Part shown: positions 40,478 to 50,664 of the stretch, one piece after another | How the letters are laid out: each line of letters begins with the position of its first letter | Position numbering within the stretch: position 1 is the first letter of the stretch | Assembly (NCBI GenBank): GCA_036227345.1 | Contig: CP109468.1 | Coordinates: 1,550,001-1,614,000 of the forward strand | Length of the DNA stretch: 64,000 bases | Direction: 5' to 3' | Source of the DNA: Streptomyces sp. NBC_01463 | GTDB taxonomy: Bacteria; Actinomycetota; Actinomycetes; Streptomycetales; Streptomycetaceae | Program-made: the position numbers and the translations under genes | Notes under the pieces: generated by a model | Database searches by the model: none | Seen by the model: the letters and a program-made list of their open reading frames with translations, nothing else | What the model was told of the DNA's origin: nothing

Positions 40478-41911
40478 TCAACGGCGCCCGGACGGCCCCG
40501 ATTCCCGCAGCCGCCGCCATACGGCCTTCGCCGCATGGTGACCGGACATGCCGTGCACACCGGGTCCCGGCGGGGTCGCCGACGAGCAGATGTAGACCGA
40601 CGGATGAGCGGTGGCGTACGGCACCCGGGCCAGCTTGGGCCGGATCACGGTCTGCAGCCCGGAGAACGCGCCGCAGGCGATGTCGCCGTCGACGTAGTTC
40701 TCGTTGCGCACGGCGAGTTGGGGCGGGCCCGACACCGCACGGGCCAGCACCACGTCACGGAACCCGGGGGCGAAGCGCTCCAGTTGGCGTTCGATGACCT
40801 CGGTGGCGTCGCCCTCCCAGCCCGCCGGGACGTGTCCGTACACCCAGAAGACGTGCTTGCCCTCGGGGGCGCGGGAGGGGTCGGTGAGGCTGGGCTGGGC
40901 GGTGATCAGGAACGGCACGTCCGGGTCACGGCCCGTGACGGCGGCGCGCAGGGCGGAGTCGATCTCACCGGCCGTGGGGCCGATGTGGACCGTGCCGGCC
41001 CGGCGGGCCTCCTCCGCGGTCCAGGGGACGGGCTCCGACAGCGCGTAGTCGATCTTGAAGCAGGAGGCGCCGTACCGGTAGCCCCGGTAGGCGTGGCCCA
41101 GCCCGGCGATCCTGGCCAGGGCGGTGGGTGAGGTGTCGAAGACGTAGGCGCGGGCGGGCGGCAGCTCGTCCAGCCGCTTGACCTCCGTACCCGTCCGGAT
41201 GACACCGCCCTGTTCCCGGAGGAACGAGGCGAGGGCGTCGGAGATGGCCTGGGAGCCGCCGCGCGGCACCGGCCAGCCCTTCTCATGGGCGGCGAGGGCG
41301 AAGAGCAGGGCGATTCCGCCCGTGGCGAGACCGCTGGTGGGGGCTATGGCGTGGGCGGCCAGTCCGGCGAAGAGGCCGCGCGCCTTCTCGCTCCGGAAGC
41401 GGCGGGACAGGAGCGTGGCGGGCTGGATCGCGTCGAGCCCGAAGCGCACCCAGCGGTACGCGTCGCGGGGCAGTCCGTCCCACGGGGTGCGCAGGAAGTC
41501 CTGGGCGAGGCTGTCCCAGTGGCCGACGAAGGGGGCGACGAGTCTGCGGTAGGCCCCCGCGTCCTGCGGTCCGAGCGCCATCGCCGTCTCCCCCACCGAG
41601 GTGGCCAGCACGGCGGCGGAGCCGTCCGGGAAGGGGTGGGCCAGGGCGAGCCGCGGCTGCAGCCACTCCAGGCCGTGCCGGGCGAGCGGCATCGCGTCGA
41701 AGGCGGGCGATCCGATGCCCAGCGGGTGGACCGCCGAGCAGGGGTCGTGCCGGAAGCCCGGCAGGGTCAGTTCCTCCGTACGGGCTCCGCCGCCGACGGC
41801 CGGTCCGGCTTCGAAGACCTCCACGGCGAAGCCACGGCGGGCCAGTTCGGCTGCGGCGGTCAGTCCGTTGGGGCCTGCCCCCACGACGACGGCATCGAGC
41901 ATCGACGGCAC
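40478..41911 (-). CDS. FAD-dependent CrtI/phytoene desaturase-like oxidoreductase
   Basis: This 477-aa protein has the N-terminal dinucleotide fold [20 protein letters not shown] and the [14 protein letters not shown] loop. The C-terminal carotenoid-desaturase-type signature is [24 protein letters not shown]. Proteins of this subgroup (PYROXD2-like) have no proven substrate; no other carotenoid genes are nearby, so it is not annotated as a true desaturase. GTG 41911 was chosen, because AAAGGAG lies 7 bp upstream. It is divergent from the nucleotidyltransferase gene. Confidence 0.87.
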   Translation of the reverse strand: MPSMLDAVVVGAGPNGLTAAAELARRGFAVEVFEAGPAVGGGARTEELTLPGFRHDPCSAVHPLGIGSPAFDAMPLARHGLEWLQPRLALAHPFPDGSAAVLATSVGETAMALGPQDAGAYRRLVAPFVGHWDSLAQDFLRTPWDGLPRDAYRWVRFGLDAIQPATLLSRRFRSEKARGLFAGLAAHAIAPTSGLATGGIALLFALAAHEKGWPVPRGGSQAISDALASFLREQGGVIRTGTEVKRLDELPPARAYVFDTSPTALARIAGLGHAYRGYRYGASCFKIDYALSEPVPWTAEEARRAGTVHIGPTAGEIDSALRAAVTGRDPDVPFLITAQPSLTDPSRAPEGKHVFWVYGHVPAGWEGDATEVIERQLERFAPGFRDVVLARAVSGPPQLAVRNENYVDGDIACGAFSGLQTVIRPKLARVPYATAHPSVYICSSATPPGPGVHGMSGHHAAKAVWRRLRESGPSGRR

Positions 41912-41982
41912 CTTCGGACTCCTTTGTCAGCCGACGGTCTGAACACCAGGATATTCGCAGGCGCCGACAGTCCGGGCCCGGG

Positions 41983-41988
41983 TAGGGT
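41983..41988 (+). promoter_or_regulatory. -10 element for a leaderless nucleotidyltransferase mRNA
   Basis: TAGGGT ends 9 bp before ATG 41998. No Shine-Dalgarno sequence is present, so transcription probably starts at or next to the ATG. No convincing -35 was found. Confidence 0.4.
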
Positions 41989-41997
41989 CCCCGTCCG

Positions 41998-42882
41998 ATG
42001 ACTCCTCCCGACGGCACCCCGCAGCCGCACCCCGGCCCGCCGCCCGCCACTCCCGCGCTCCCGGACGATTCCGGGCCGGGTCGACGGATCGACGAGATGG
42101 CTCGGCGGTTGACCGCCGTGCCCGGCATCCGCGCCGTCGCCCTCGGCGGCAGCCGGGCCCGGGGCACCCACCGTCCGGACTCCGACTGGGATCTGGGCCT
42201 CTACTACCGCGGCACGCCCGACGTCGCCGCACTGTCCGCGCTGGCGTCCGCGTTCCAGGGCTCTCCGGTCGAGGTGACCGGTCCGGGCGGCTGGGGGCCA
42301 TGGGTGAACGCCGGGGGCTGGCTGAAGGTGGACGGCGTCCCCGTCGACTGGATCCTGCGCGATCTGGACCGGGTCGAGGCGGTCTGGTCCGACTGCCGGC
42401 TGGGCCGCTACGAGGTGGGGACCCAGCCCGGGCATCCCCTCGGCTTCTGGTCCCCGGCCTATCCGGGCGAGGTCGCCCTCGCCCGTGTCATCGCCGATCC
42501 GCACGGTGAGTTGACGGACCTTCAGCAACAGGTCTCCGACTATCCGGAGCCGCTGCGCAAGGCGCTGGCCGACGCGGCCTGGGAGGCGGAGTTCTCGGTC
42601 GATTCGGCCCGCAAGTCGGCACCGTCCGGCGACCGGCTCCATGTCTCGCTCTGCCTGTCCCGGGCGTTCGGCATCCTCGCCCAGTCGCTGCACGCCCACC
42701 ACCGCACCTGGTGCCTCAACGAGAAGGGCGCGCTGGCCGCGGCCGCCGCCCTGCCGGAGACTCCCGCGGACTTCGCCGAGCGGGCCGGTGAGGCGCTGGC
42801 GGGGCTGGACGCCGCGGCGGTGGAGACGGCCTCGGTCGTCGTACGGGACGTGCGGGAGGTCCTGCGGAAGGGCCCGGCCTGA
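41998..42882 (+). CDS. Nucleotidyltransferase domain protein
   Basis: This 294-aa protein starts with a Pro-rich leader. It carries the minimal nucleotidyltransferase motif at about residues 48-65: LGGSRARGTHRPDSDWDLGLYY, with the G-S and D-x-D metal ligands. The rest is alpha-helical, with a WLKVDGVPVDWILRD strand that could supply the third carboxylate. It resembles aminoglycoside adenylyltransferase-type or DUF4037-like enzymes. The substrate is unknown. It is not obviously a resistance gene. Confidence 0.82.
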   Translation: MTPPDGTPQPHPGPPPATPALPDDSGPGRRIDEMARRLTAVPGIRAVALGGSRARGTHRPDSDWDLGLYYRGTPDVAALSALASAFQGSPVEVTGPGGWGPWVNAGGWLKVDGVPVDWILRDLDRVEAVWSDCRLGRYEVGTQPGHPLGFWSPAYPGEVALARVIADPHGELTDLQQQVSDYPEPLRKALADAAWEAEFSVDSARKSAPSGDRLHVSLCLSRAFGILAQSLHAHHRTWCLNEKGALAAAAALPETPADFAERAGEALAGLDAAAVETASVVVRDVREVLRKGPA

Positions 42883-42930
42883 TCGCAGGTGCCACTGCTG
42901 GACATGCTCCGCTTCCGGGCGCGAAATCCT

Positions 42931-42975
42931 GGAGTCCGTCCTGGAATCCCGCTCCGGAGTCCCGCTCTAGAATCC
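42931..42975. repeat. Four imperfect heptamer repeats over a promoter
   Basis: GGAGTCC (42931), GGAATCC (42943), GGAGTCC (42956) and AGAATCC (42969) recur with a 12-13-bp period. They lie just before the VOC gene. The last copy overlaps the -10 TAGAAT (42968-42973). They could be direct-repeat binding sites or a local expansion. Confidence 0.5.
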
Positions 42976-42979
42976 CGCC

Positions 42980-43375
42980 ATGATCGCCGAACTGCAGTGT
43001 GTGGTGCTGGACTGTCCCGACCCGTCGCGTCTCGCGGAGTTCTACCGCTCGCTCCTCGGCGGGGACGTGAACCGGGCGGACCGCCGGTGGGCCTTGGGGG
43101 ACGACTGGGCGACGCTGCACACCGCGGCCGGGCCCGTGCTCGCGTTCCAGCGGGTGGCCGGCCACCGGCCGCCACGATGGCCCGATCCGGAGCACCCCCA
43201 GCAGTTCCATCTGGACTTCGGCGTGCCCGACCTGGCCGCGGCCGGGCGGGAGGTATTGGCGGCCGGCGCGACCGCACTGGACGACGGGGCCGGGACCGAC
43301 CGCCCGTGGCGTATCTACGCGGATCCGGCCGGACATCCGTTCTGCCTGGTCAAGCACGGTGCCGGCCCTTCCTGA
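42980..43375 (+). CDS. VOC (glyoxalase-like) family protein
   Basis: This 131-aa protein has a complete betaalphabetabetabeta pair typical of the vicinal oxygen chelate fold. The segments VVLDCPDPSRLAEFYRSLLG and the second-half FHLDFGVPDLAAAGREVLAAGA, ending YADPAGHPFCLVKH, are characteristic. The metal-ligand His and Glu positions are not clear. It could be a dioxygenase, glyoxalase or antibiotic-binding protein. TAGAAT ends 6 bp before the ATG, which points to a leaderless transcript. Confidence 0.85.
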   Translation: MIAELQCVVLDCPDPSRLAEFYRSLLGGDVNRADRRWALGDDWATLHTAAGPVLAFQRVAGHRPPRWPDPEHPQQFHLDFGVPDLAAAGREVLAAGATALDDGAGTDRPWRIYADPAGHPFCLVKHGAGPS

Positions 43376-43403
43376 AGGGGCCCGGTCCGGCCGAAGGGGA
43401 AAC

Positions 43404-43835
43404 TCAGTCCCGCTGAATGGCCGTGACGCAGCGGGCGAGCAGCTCGCGCAGGGCGTCGCGCTCCTGCGGGGTGAACTCGTCCGCGATGCGGCGTTCGATC
43501 CGCACCGCCTGCTCGTCGGCCTCACGCAGCACCTGGGTACCGGCCTCCGTCAGACGGGTCTCCAGCATCTTCTGGTGCCACGGATGCACGGACCTGGCGA
43601 TCAGCCCGCGTTCCTCCAGGTGCTTGAGCACCGCCGCCATCGCCTGCGGTGTCACCAGACAGGCCCTCGCCAGAGCCGCCCCCGACATCCCGGGGTTGTC
43701 GGCGAGCGCGAACAGCGCCGCGTACTGCGCGACGCTCAGGCCGGCCCCCTTCAGGGCGGCGCTCTTGGCTGCCATGAGGGCTTGCTCTGCACGTTTGATG
43801 TCCGCGCCGAGGCGGTCGCCGGCGGTCATTCCCAT
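43404..43835 (-). CDS. MarR family transcriptional regulator
   Basis: This 143-aa regulator has a winged helix at about residues 35-100 (LSVAQYAALFALADNPGMSGAALARACLVTPQAMAAVLKHLEERGLI read in parts), flanked by dimerisation helices. Starts at ATG 43835 and ATG 43829 are possible. Upstream on the minus strand is TACGCT, 7 bp before the start, and no Shine-Dalgarno sequence. It is divergent from the SDR gene with a 108-bp gap that carries palindromic TTGA/TCAA half-sites, so it should repress that gene and itself. Confidence 0.88.
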   Translation of the reverse strand: MGMTAGDRLGADIKRAEQALMAAKSAALKGAGLSVAQYAALFALADNPGMSGAALARACLVTPQAMAAVLKHLEERGLIARSVHPWHQKMLETRLTEAGTQVLREADEQAVRIERRIADEFTPQERDALRELLARCVTAIQRD

Positions 43836-43912
43836 GCTCGCGAGCGTACAGCCCCGGGCATACGGCAGGGATCGGACAGGTATCAGGAATCGGGCAGTCA
43901 ACAAGCATGGAA

Positions 43913-43940
43913 CTTGAATCAAGGTCTTGATATAACTCAA
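43913..43940. promoter_or_regulatory. Palindromic TTGA/TCAA half-sites, probable MarR operator
   Basis: CTTGA-A-TCAAG (43913-43923) is a perfect palindrome. TTGA-6-TCAA (43927-43940) is a second inverted pair centred 15 bp further on. The second pair encloses TATAAC (43931-43936), a good -10 that ends 7 bp before the SDR start codon. Confidence 0.55.
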
Positions 43941-43943
43941 TGA

Positions 43944-44798
43944 ATGAACACTCAAGACGTGCACAGCACCGCGCCCGCCACCTTCGACAGGACCGTCCTC
44001 ATCACGGGCGCCACTCAGGGCCTCGGCCTCCACCTCGCCCGCGATCTGGCCGGCCGCGGCGCGACCGTGCTTCTGCACGGCCGGAACCGGGAACGGCTCG
44101 ACCGGGCCGCCGCCGAAGTCCGGGCGGTCTCGGCCTGCCGGGCGGAGGTTCGCACCTATCTCGCCGATCTCTCCGACCTGGACCAGGTCCGGTCCCTGGC
44201 CGCGGCCGTCCGGGCGGCCGAGCCCCGGCTCGACGTGCTGGTCAACAACGCGGTGGCCGGTGGGGGCGCCGAGCCCCTGCGCCGCGAGTTGAGCGCACAG
44301 GGTCATGAACTCCGTTTCGCCGTCAACCATCTGGCACCCTGCCTGCTGATCAGAGAGCTGCTTCCGCTGCTGACCGCGTCGGCTCCGGCGCGCGTCGTCC
44401 AGGTGGCCTCGGTGGGGCAGTCGCCCGTCGACTTCGACGACGTCATGATGGAGCGCGGGTACGAGGGGCTGGAGGCCTACTGCCGGAGCAAACTCGCGAT
44501 GATCATGTCGACGTTCGACCTGGCCGCCGCGCAGACGCCCGGCAGCGGGGTCACCTTCAACGCCCTGCACCCGGCCCATCTGATGGACACCGAAGGAGTG
44601 CGGGCGTACGGACTGACTCCGGCGGTTCCGGTGGAGGAGGGAGTCCGTCCGACGGTACGGCTGATCACCGACCCCGCACTGGCGGACGTCAGCGGCCGCT
44701 ACTTCGACCGCTTCACGGAGACGGCCGCCCATGAGCAGGCGTACGACCCCCGTGCCCGCGAGCGGCTCGCCGCGCTGACCCGCACCCTGCTTGCCTGA
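43944..44798 (+). CDS. Short-chain dehydrogenase/reductase
   Basis: This 284-aa protein has the Rossmann motif TGATQGLGLHLARDL, the structural NNAVAGG (NNAG variant) and the catalytic Y-x3-K in YCRSK, with a Ser in VQVASVGQSP. It resembles retinol-dehydrogenase-like or oxidoreductase SDRs that use NADP(H). The start ATG 43944 lies 7 bp after TATAAC, so it is probably leaderless; an out-of-frame ATG at 43940 is not used. It is divergent from the MarR gene and ends 12 bp from the convergent phosphatase gene. Confidence 0.9.
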   Translation: MNTQDVHSTAPATFDRTVLITGATQGLGLHLARDLAGRGATVLLHGRNRERLDRAAAEVRAVSACRAEVRTYLADLSDLDQVRSLAAAVRAAEPRLDVLVNNAVAGGGAEPLRRELSAQGHELRFAVNHLAPCLLIRELLPLLTASAPARVVQVASVGQSPVDFDDVMMERGYEGLEAYCRSKLAMIMSTFDLAAAQTPGSGVTFNALHPAHLMDTEGVRAYGLTPAVPVEEGVRPTVRLITDPALADVSGRYFDRFTETAAHEQAYDPRARERLAALTRTLLA

Positions 44799-44810
44799 GG
44801 ACCCGTCCCG

Positions 44811-45638
44811 TCAGACCGCGCCGCGCAGCGCGGCCAGGATGCGTTCGGCCGTCGCACGGTCTCTGGCCGCCGTGAAGGGCAGGTCGTTGCCGCCGGTGAT
44901 GCGGAACCGCGCACCGGACAGCGTGGCCTGGGTGCCGCCGGCCTCGGTGACCAGGAGAAGCCCCGCCGCGTGGTCCCACGCGTACTCCCAGTTGAAGGCG
45001 AGGGCGTCCAGGTCGCCGCGGGCGACGGCGAGGTACTCCAGGCCGGCCGAACCGCAGGGGCGGGCGTCGATGCCTTCGGTGCGCAGCCCGACGAGGGCCT
45101 TCTTCTGCGCCTCGGTGGTGTAGTCGGGGTGCGACATCGCCACCCGCAGCACGGCGTCGGGCGCGGGCGAGCCCGCCCGTATCGGGGCGCCGTCGAGCGT
45201 GGCACCCCGGCCGCGGACGGCGACGGCCATCTCGTCCAGGGCGGCGGCGTACGTCCAGGAGGCCAGCAGTTCGCCGCGGTGCGCCAGCGCGACCAGGGTG
45301 CAGAAACCCGCCTCGCCGCGCACGAACTGGCGGGTGCCGTCGACCGGGTCGACGATCCACACCGGCGCCTCGCCGCCCAGCGCGTCGTACACCTTCGGAT
45401 CGGCGTGGACCGCCTCCTCGCCGACGACCACGGAACCGGGCAGCAGCCGGCTCAGGGAGGCGGTGAGGTGTTCCTCGGCGAGCCGGTCCGCGGTGGTGAC
45501 GAGGTCGTGCGGGCCGTTCTTCTCGACGATCTCGTGAGCGGCGAGCTGCCGGTAGCGCGGCATGATCTCGGCGGCGGCCGCTGCGCGGACCGCCGCCTCG
45601 ACCTCGGTCAGGTCCCCGGCAAGGAAGTCATCGATCAT
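44811..45638 (-). CDS. Inositol monophosphatase family protein
   Basis: This 275-aa Mg-dependent phosphatase has the metal sites GEEAV, WIVDPVDGTRQFV and WDHAAGLLLVTEAGG. The family hydrolyses inositol-1-phosphate, histidinol phosphate or 3'-phosphoadenylyl nucleotides. In actinobacteria inositol feeds mycothiol and phosphatidylinositol. It reads in the same direction as the opp-ggt genes with a 74-bp gap after ggt, so cotranscription is possible. The start is ATG 45638. Confidence 0.92.
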   Translation of the reverse strand: MIDDFLAGDLTEVEAAVRAAAAAEIMPRYRQLAAHEIVEKNGPHDLVTTADRLAEEHLTASLSRLLPGSVVVGEEAVHADPKVYDALGGEAPVWIVDPVDGTRQFVRGEAGFCTLVALAHRGELLASWTYAAALDEMAVAVRGRGATLDGAPIRAGSPAPDAVLRVAMSHPDYTTEAQKKALVGLRTEGIDARPCGSAGLEYLAVARGDLDALAFNWEYAWDHAAGLLLVTEAGGTQATLSGARFRITGGNDLPFTAARDRATAERILAALRGAV

Positions 45639-45712
45639 GTCCCCCAGCTAAGCACGGGCGGCCGGGACGCCGACGACCCGGTCATGACGGGGAGGTGGCG
45701 GCCCGGTGGCCC

Positions 45713-47548
45713 TCAGCGCCCGACCGCGTACCCCTGCATGCCACGCGGGTTCGCCGCCGCGGACAGCACTCCGGTCTGCGGGTCGCGGGCGACCGCGCAC
45801 ATCCGGCCCTCGGACCAGGCGTCGCCGACCGTGACGTCGTGACCGCGCCGGCGCAGTTCCCCGACGACCTCCGGGTCCATCCGCCCTTCGACGGTGACGC
45901 TGCCCGGGCGCATCCCGCGCGGGAAGAACGAGCCGGGGAAGCTGTCGTTGTGCCAGTTCGGTGCGTCGATGGCGCCCTGGAGGTCGAGGCCGCCGCGGAC
46001 CTCGGCGCGCAGGGCGACGGCGAGGAAGAAGTGCAGCTGCCACTGGTCCTGCTGGTCGCCGCCGGGGGTGCCGAACGCCATCACCGGGACGCCGTCGCGC
46101 AGGGCGAGGGACGGGGTGAGGGTGGTGCGGGGCCGCCGGCCGGGGGTGAGGGAGTTCGGCAGGCCCTCGTCGAGCCAGGCCATCTGGAGGCGGGTGCCGA
46201 GCGGGAAGCCGAGCTCGGGCACGACCGGGTTGGACTGGAGCCAGCCGCCGCTGGGGGTCGCGGAGACCATGTTGCCCCAGCGGTCCACGACGTCGACGTG
46301 GCAGGTGTCACCGCGGGTGGCACCGTCCTTCGCCACGGTCGGCTCGCCCGCACCGTCCTTCGCCACCGTCGGCTCGCCGACACCGGCGGCGGGTATGCCC
46401 ATGGCGTCGAAGCCGGACTCACCGACGGAGACGGCGTGGGCGTGCTCGCTGAGGACAGGGGTGCGGCCGTCGGGGCTGCCGGGGCGGAGCTCGTGCGAGG
46501 CCTCGCCGGTGATCAGGGCGCGCCGGGCGGCGTTGTACGGCTCGGAGAGCAGCGTGCCGAGCGGCACGTCGGCGGCGTCGCCGTACCAGGCCTCGCGGTC
46601 GGCCATGGCGAGCTTGCAGCCCTCGATGAGCAGGTGGACGTATTCGGCGGAGCCGTACCGCGGCAGTTCGGCGGGGAGCAGGGCGAGCTGCTGGAGGAAG
46701 GCGGGGCCCTGGCTCCAGCCGCCGGCCTTGGCGAGCGTCCAGCCGTTCCAGTCGTACGTCGCGGGCGCCTCGTACCCCGCGGACCAGCCGGCCAGGTCGG
46801 CGGCGGTGAGGGTGCCGGTGTGCCGGGTGCCGCTGGTGTCCATGGTGGGGACGGCGGACTGGCGGACGATCGCCTCGGCGATGAAGCCCTCGCGCCAGAT
46901 CGCGCGGGCGGCCTCGATCTGCGCGGTGCGGTCGTCGCCGCCGGTCTCCTCGGCCTCGGCGATCAGCCGCCGCCAGGTCGCGGCCAGTGCCGGGTTGCGG
47001 AAGAGCTCGCCGGGCCTGGGGGACTTTCCGCCGGGGAGGTACACCTCGGCGGAGGACTGCCACTCGGTCTCGAAGAGCTCGCGGACGGTCTCGACAGTCT
47101 GGCCGACGCGCTCGACGGGTGCGTGCCCGTCCTCGGCGTAGCCGATGGCGTACCGCAGCACCTGGGCGACGGTCCTGGTGCCGTGGTCGCGCAGGAGCAG
47201 CATCCAGGCGTCGAAGGCGCCCGGCACGGCGGCGGCGAGCGGTCCGGTGCCGGGGACCAGGTCGAGGCCGAGTCCGCGGTAGTGGGCGACCGTGGCTCCG
47301 GCGGGGGCGGGGCCCTGGCCGCAGAGGACCTGCACCTCGCCGTCGCGGGGCGCCAGGATCATCGGCACCTCGCCGGCCGGACCGTTGAGGTGCGGTTCGA
47401 CGACGTGCAGGACAAATCCGGCGGCGACGGCAGCGTCATAGGCGTTGCCGCCGTCCTCCAGGACCGCCATCGCGGACTGCGAGGCGAGCCAGTGGGTGGA
47501 CGACACCATGCCGAAGGTGCCCTGGAGGGTGGGCCGGGTGGTGAACAC
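45713..47548 (-). CDS. Gamma-glutamyltransferase family protein, cytoplasmic form
   Basis: This is a 611-aa Ntn-hydrolase proenzyme. The catalytic and self-cleavage Thr415 is in RGDTCHVDVVD. Upstream are the FMVSS-type start (GMVSSTHWLASQSAM), and downstream the MLSPxGGW-like NMVSATPSGGW and the GTPGGDQQ glycine loop. There is no signal peptide, unlike most gamma-glutamyltransferases. Directly before Thr415 is a 10-residue tandem duplication (GEPTVAKDGA twice). It lies 103 bp after the oligopeptide ABC operon in the same direction, which suggests it hydrolyses imported gamma-glutamyl peptides or glutathione inside the cell. Confidence 0.9.
   Translation of the reverse strand: MFTTRPTLQGTFGMVSSTHWLASQSAMAVLEDGGNAYDAAVAAGFVLHVVEPHLNGPAGEVPMILAPRDGEVQVLCGQGPAPAGATVAHYRGLGLDLVPGTGPLAAAVPGAFDAWMLLLRDHGTRTVAQVLRYAIGYAEDGHAPVERVGQTVETVRELFETEWQSSAEVYLPGGKSPRPGELFRNPALAATWRRLIAEAEETGGDDRTAQIEAARAIWREGFIAEAIVRQSAVPTMDTSGTRHTGTLTAADLAGWSAGYEAPATYDWNGWTLAKAGGWSQGPAFLQQLALLPAELPRYGSAEYVHLLIEGCKLAMADREAWYGDAADVPLGTLLSEPYNAARRALITGEASHELRPGSPDGRTPVLSEHAHAVSVGESGFDAMGIPAAGVGEPTVAKDGAGEPTVAKDGATRGDTCHVDVVDRWGNMVSATPSGGWLQSNPVVPELGFPLGTRLQMAWLDEGLPNSLTPGRRPRTTLTPSLALRDGVPVMAFGTPGGDQQDQWQLHFFLAVALRAEVRGGLDLQGAIDAPNWHNDSFPGSFFPRGMRPGSVTVEGRMDPEVVGELRRRGHDVTVGDAWSEGRMCAVARDPQTGVLSAAANPRGMQGYAVGR
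46321..46380. repeat. 30-bp in-frame tandem duplication within the gamma-glutamyltransferase gene
   Basis: Two 30-bp units (46321-46350 and 46351-46380) differ at three positions. They encode GEPTVAKDGA twice, about six residues before the catalytic Thr415. It looks like a fairly recent slip duplication in the activation loop region. Confidence 0.8.
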
Positions 47549-47651
47549 GGGTGCGGCTCCTTGCTGCGGCGTTCTGTTGTTCGTCGTCGGTGGATCGTAC
47601 GTACGGGAGCCGGGCGCCCGGGGCGGGGTCCGGACTCCGGGACGGGAGGGG

Positions 47652-48691
47652 TCAGGCGGCCGCGTCCGGGGCCGTTCCGTCGTCGCCGACGAGGTGGCAG
47701 GAGACCTGCCGGCCGCCGGGCAGTTCGCGCAGGACGGGGACCTCGGTGCGGCACCGCTCGGTGGCGAGCGGGCAGCGGGTGTGGAAGCGGCAGCCGGGCG
47801 GCGGGTCCAGTGGGCTGGGCAGTTCGCCGTGGAGCACGATGCGTTCGCGGGAGCGCTGCTGCTCCGGGTCGGGGACGGGCGCGGCGGAGAGCAGCGCCTG
47901 GGTGTAGGGGTGCTTGGGGGCGGCGAACAGTTCGGCGGTGGGGGCCTGTTCGACGATCTGGCCGAGGTACATCACGGCGATCCGGTCGGCGAGGAACTCG
48001 ACGGCGGCCAGGTCGTGGGTGATGAACAGGCAGCCGAAGCCGCGGTCGCGCTGGAGGTCGGCGAGCAGGTTGAGGACGGAGGCCTGCACGGAGACGTCGA
48101 GTGCCGAGGTCGGCTCGTCCGCGACGACGAGATCGGGGTCGCAGGAGAGTGCGCGGGCGATGGAGATGCGCTGGCGCTGGCCTCCGGAGAGCTCGTGCGG
48201 GTGCCGCTCGGCGTGCTCGGGGCGCAGTCCGACCTGGGCGAGCAGTTCCTCGACGCGTTCGCGGACGGCTGCGCCGCGGGCCCGGCCGTGCAGTTTGAGG
48301 GGCTCGCCGATGATCTGGCCGATCGTCATGCGCGGGTCGAGCGAGGACGAGGGGTCCTGGAAGACCAGGTGGAAGTCCTTGCGCAGCGGGCGCAGGGCGC
48401 GGCGGGACAGGTGGGTGATGTCGGTGCCGTTGATGTGGACGGCACCGCCGGTGGGCTCGTCGAGGCGGACGGCGCAGCGTCCGACGGTCGACTTGCCGCT
48501 GCCGGACTCGCCGACGAGGCCGACGACCTCGCCGCGTCCGATGGTGATCGACACCCCGTCGACCGCGCGGACGGTGCCGCCGCCGGAGGCGGCGAAGTGC
48601 CGTTCCATGGAGTCGATCCGCAGCACGGGCGGCTGCGGGTCCCCGGCGCCCCGGGCGCTGTCGCGCGGGGCGGGGACGGTCTGTGCTGCGG

Positions 48692-48695
<4 letters not shown>
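47652..48695 (-). CDS. Oligopeptide ABC transporter ATP-binding protein, OppF type
   Basis: This 347-aa ATPase has Walker A GESGSGKST, signature HELSGGQRQRISIARAL, Walker B LVVADEPTSALDVS and the H-loop LFITHDLAAV. The oligo_HPY C-terminal module follows (HPYTQALLSAAPVPDP, then CRFHTRCPLATERC, a Cys cluster typical of Opp/Dpp ATPases). GTG 48695 overlaps the stop of the OppD gene. It is the last gene of the five-gene transporter operon. Confidence 0.93.
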
Positions 48696-49773
<1,078 letters not shown>

Positions 49774-49777
<4 letters not shown>

Positions 49778-50664
49778 CGGGTCCCTCCACGGGGGTCGAG
49801 GACGTCCCGCAGTCCGTCGCCGAGCAGGTTGAAGGCCAGGGTCGCCGCGACGATCGCCAGGCCGGGGAAGACGGCGAGCCAGGGCGCGGGGGCCAGGAAG
49901 GACTGGGCGCCGGAGAGCATCACGCCGAGCGACGGGTCCGGGGGCTGGACGCCGAGGCCGAGGAAGCTGAGGAGCGCCTCGCCGATGATGGCGGCGGGGA
50001 TGCCGACGGTCGCCTGGACGATCAGCGCGGAGGTGGCGTTGGGCAGGATGTGCCGGAAGAGCACGGTGCCGTCGCCGCCGCCGTTGACGATCGCCGCGCC
50101 GACGTAGTCGACGTGCTTGAGCCGCAGCGTCTCGGCCCGGGTGATGCGGATGACGGCGGGGATCTGCGAGATCCCGATGGCGATGGTCGCGTTGGTCAGC
50201 GACGGGCCGAGGATCGCGGCCAGTCCGACGGCGAGCACCAGGAACGGGAAGGCGAGCATGGTGTCGGTGAGCCGGGAGATGGCGCCGTCGGCGAACTTCC
50301 CGTAGTAGCCGCCGACCAGTCCCAGCGGGACGCCGATCACGAACGCCAGCACGACGGCGACGAGGCCGACCTGCATGGAGGCGCGCGCCCCGAACACGAT
50401 GCGGGAGAGCTGGTCGCGTCCCAGGTCGTCGGTGCCGAGCCAGTGGGCCGCGCCCGGTTCCGCCAGGACGTTCCCGAAGTCCGGCCGGGAGGGGTCGTAC
50501 GGGGCGATCAGCGGGGCGAGGAGCGCGACCAGGATGAAGACGGCGGCGATGATGCCGCCGGTCATGGCCAGCCGGTTCCTGCGCAGGGCGCGGAGCCGTC
50601 CGTTGCCGGTCCGCCTCTTCGCGGTCTGCGGGACGGTGGGGATCGCTGGGGTCGCTGTGGTCAC
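49774..50664 (-). CDS. Oligopeptide ABC transporter permease, OppC type
   Basis: This 296-aa permease starts with an N-terminal OppC_N segment (LRALRRNRLAMTGGIIAAVFI), then has the GTDDLGRDQLSRIVFGARAS motif and five further spans. The EAA loop is DYVGAAIVNGGGDGTVLFRHILPN. GTG 50664 overlaps the OppB stop. Confidence 0.93.

Noticed and set aside
40478..41911. Annotation as phytoene desaturase CrtI
   Set aside because: Family resemblance is only general and no other carotenoid genes are present, so a neutral oxidoreductase name was used.
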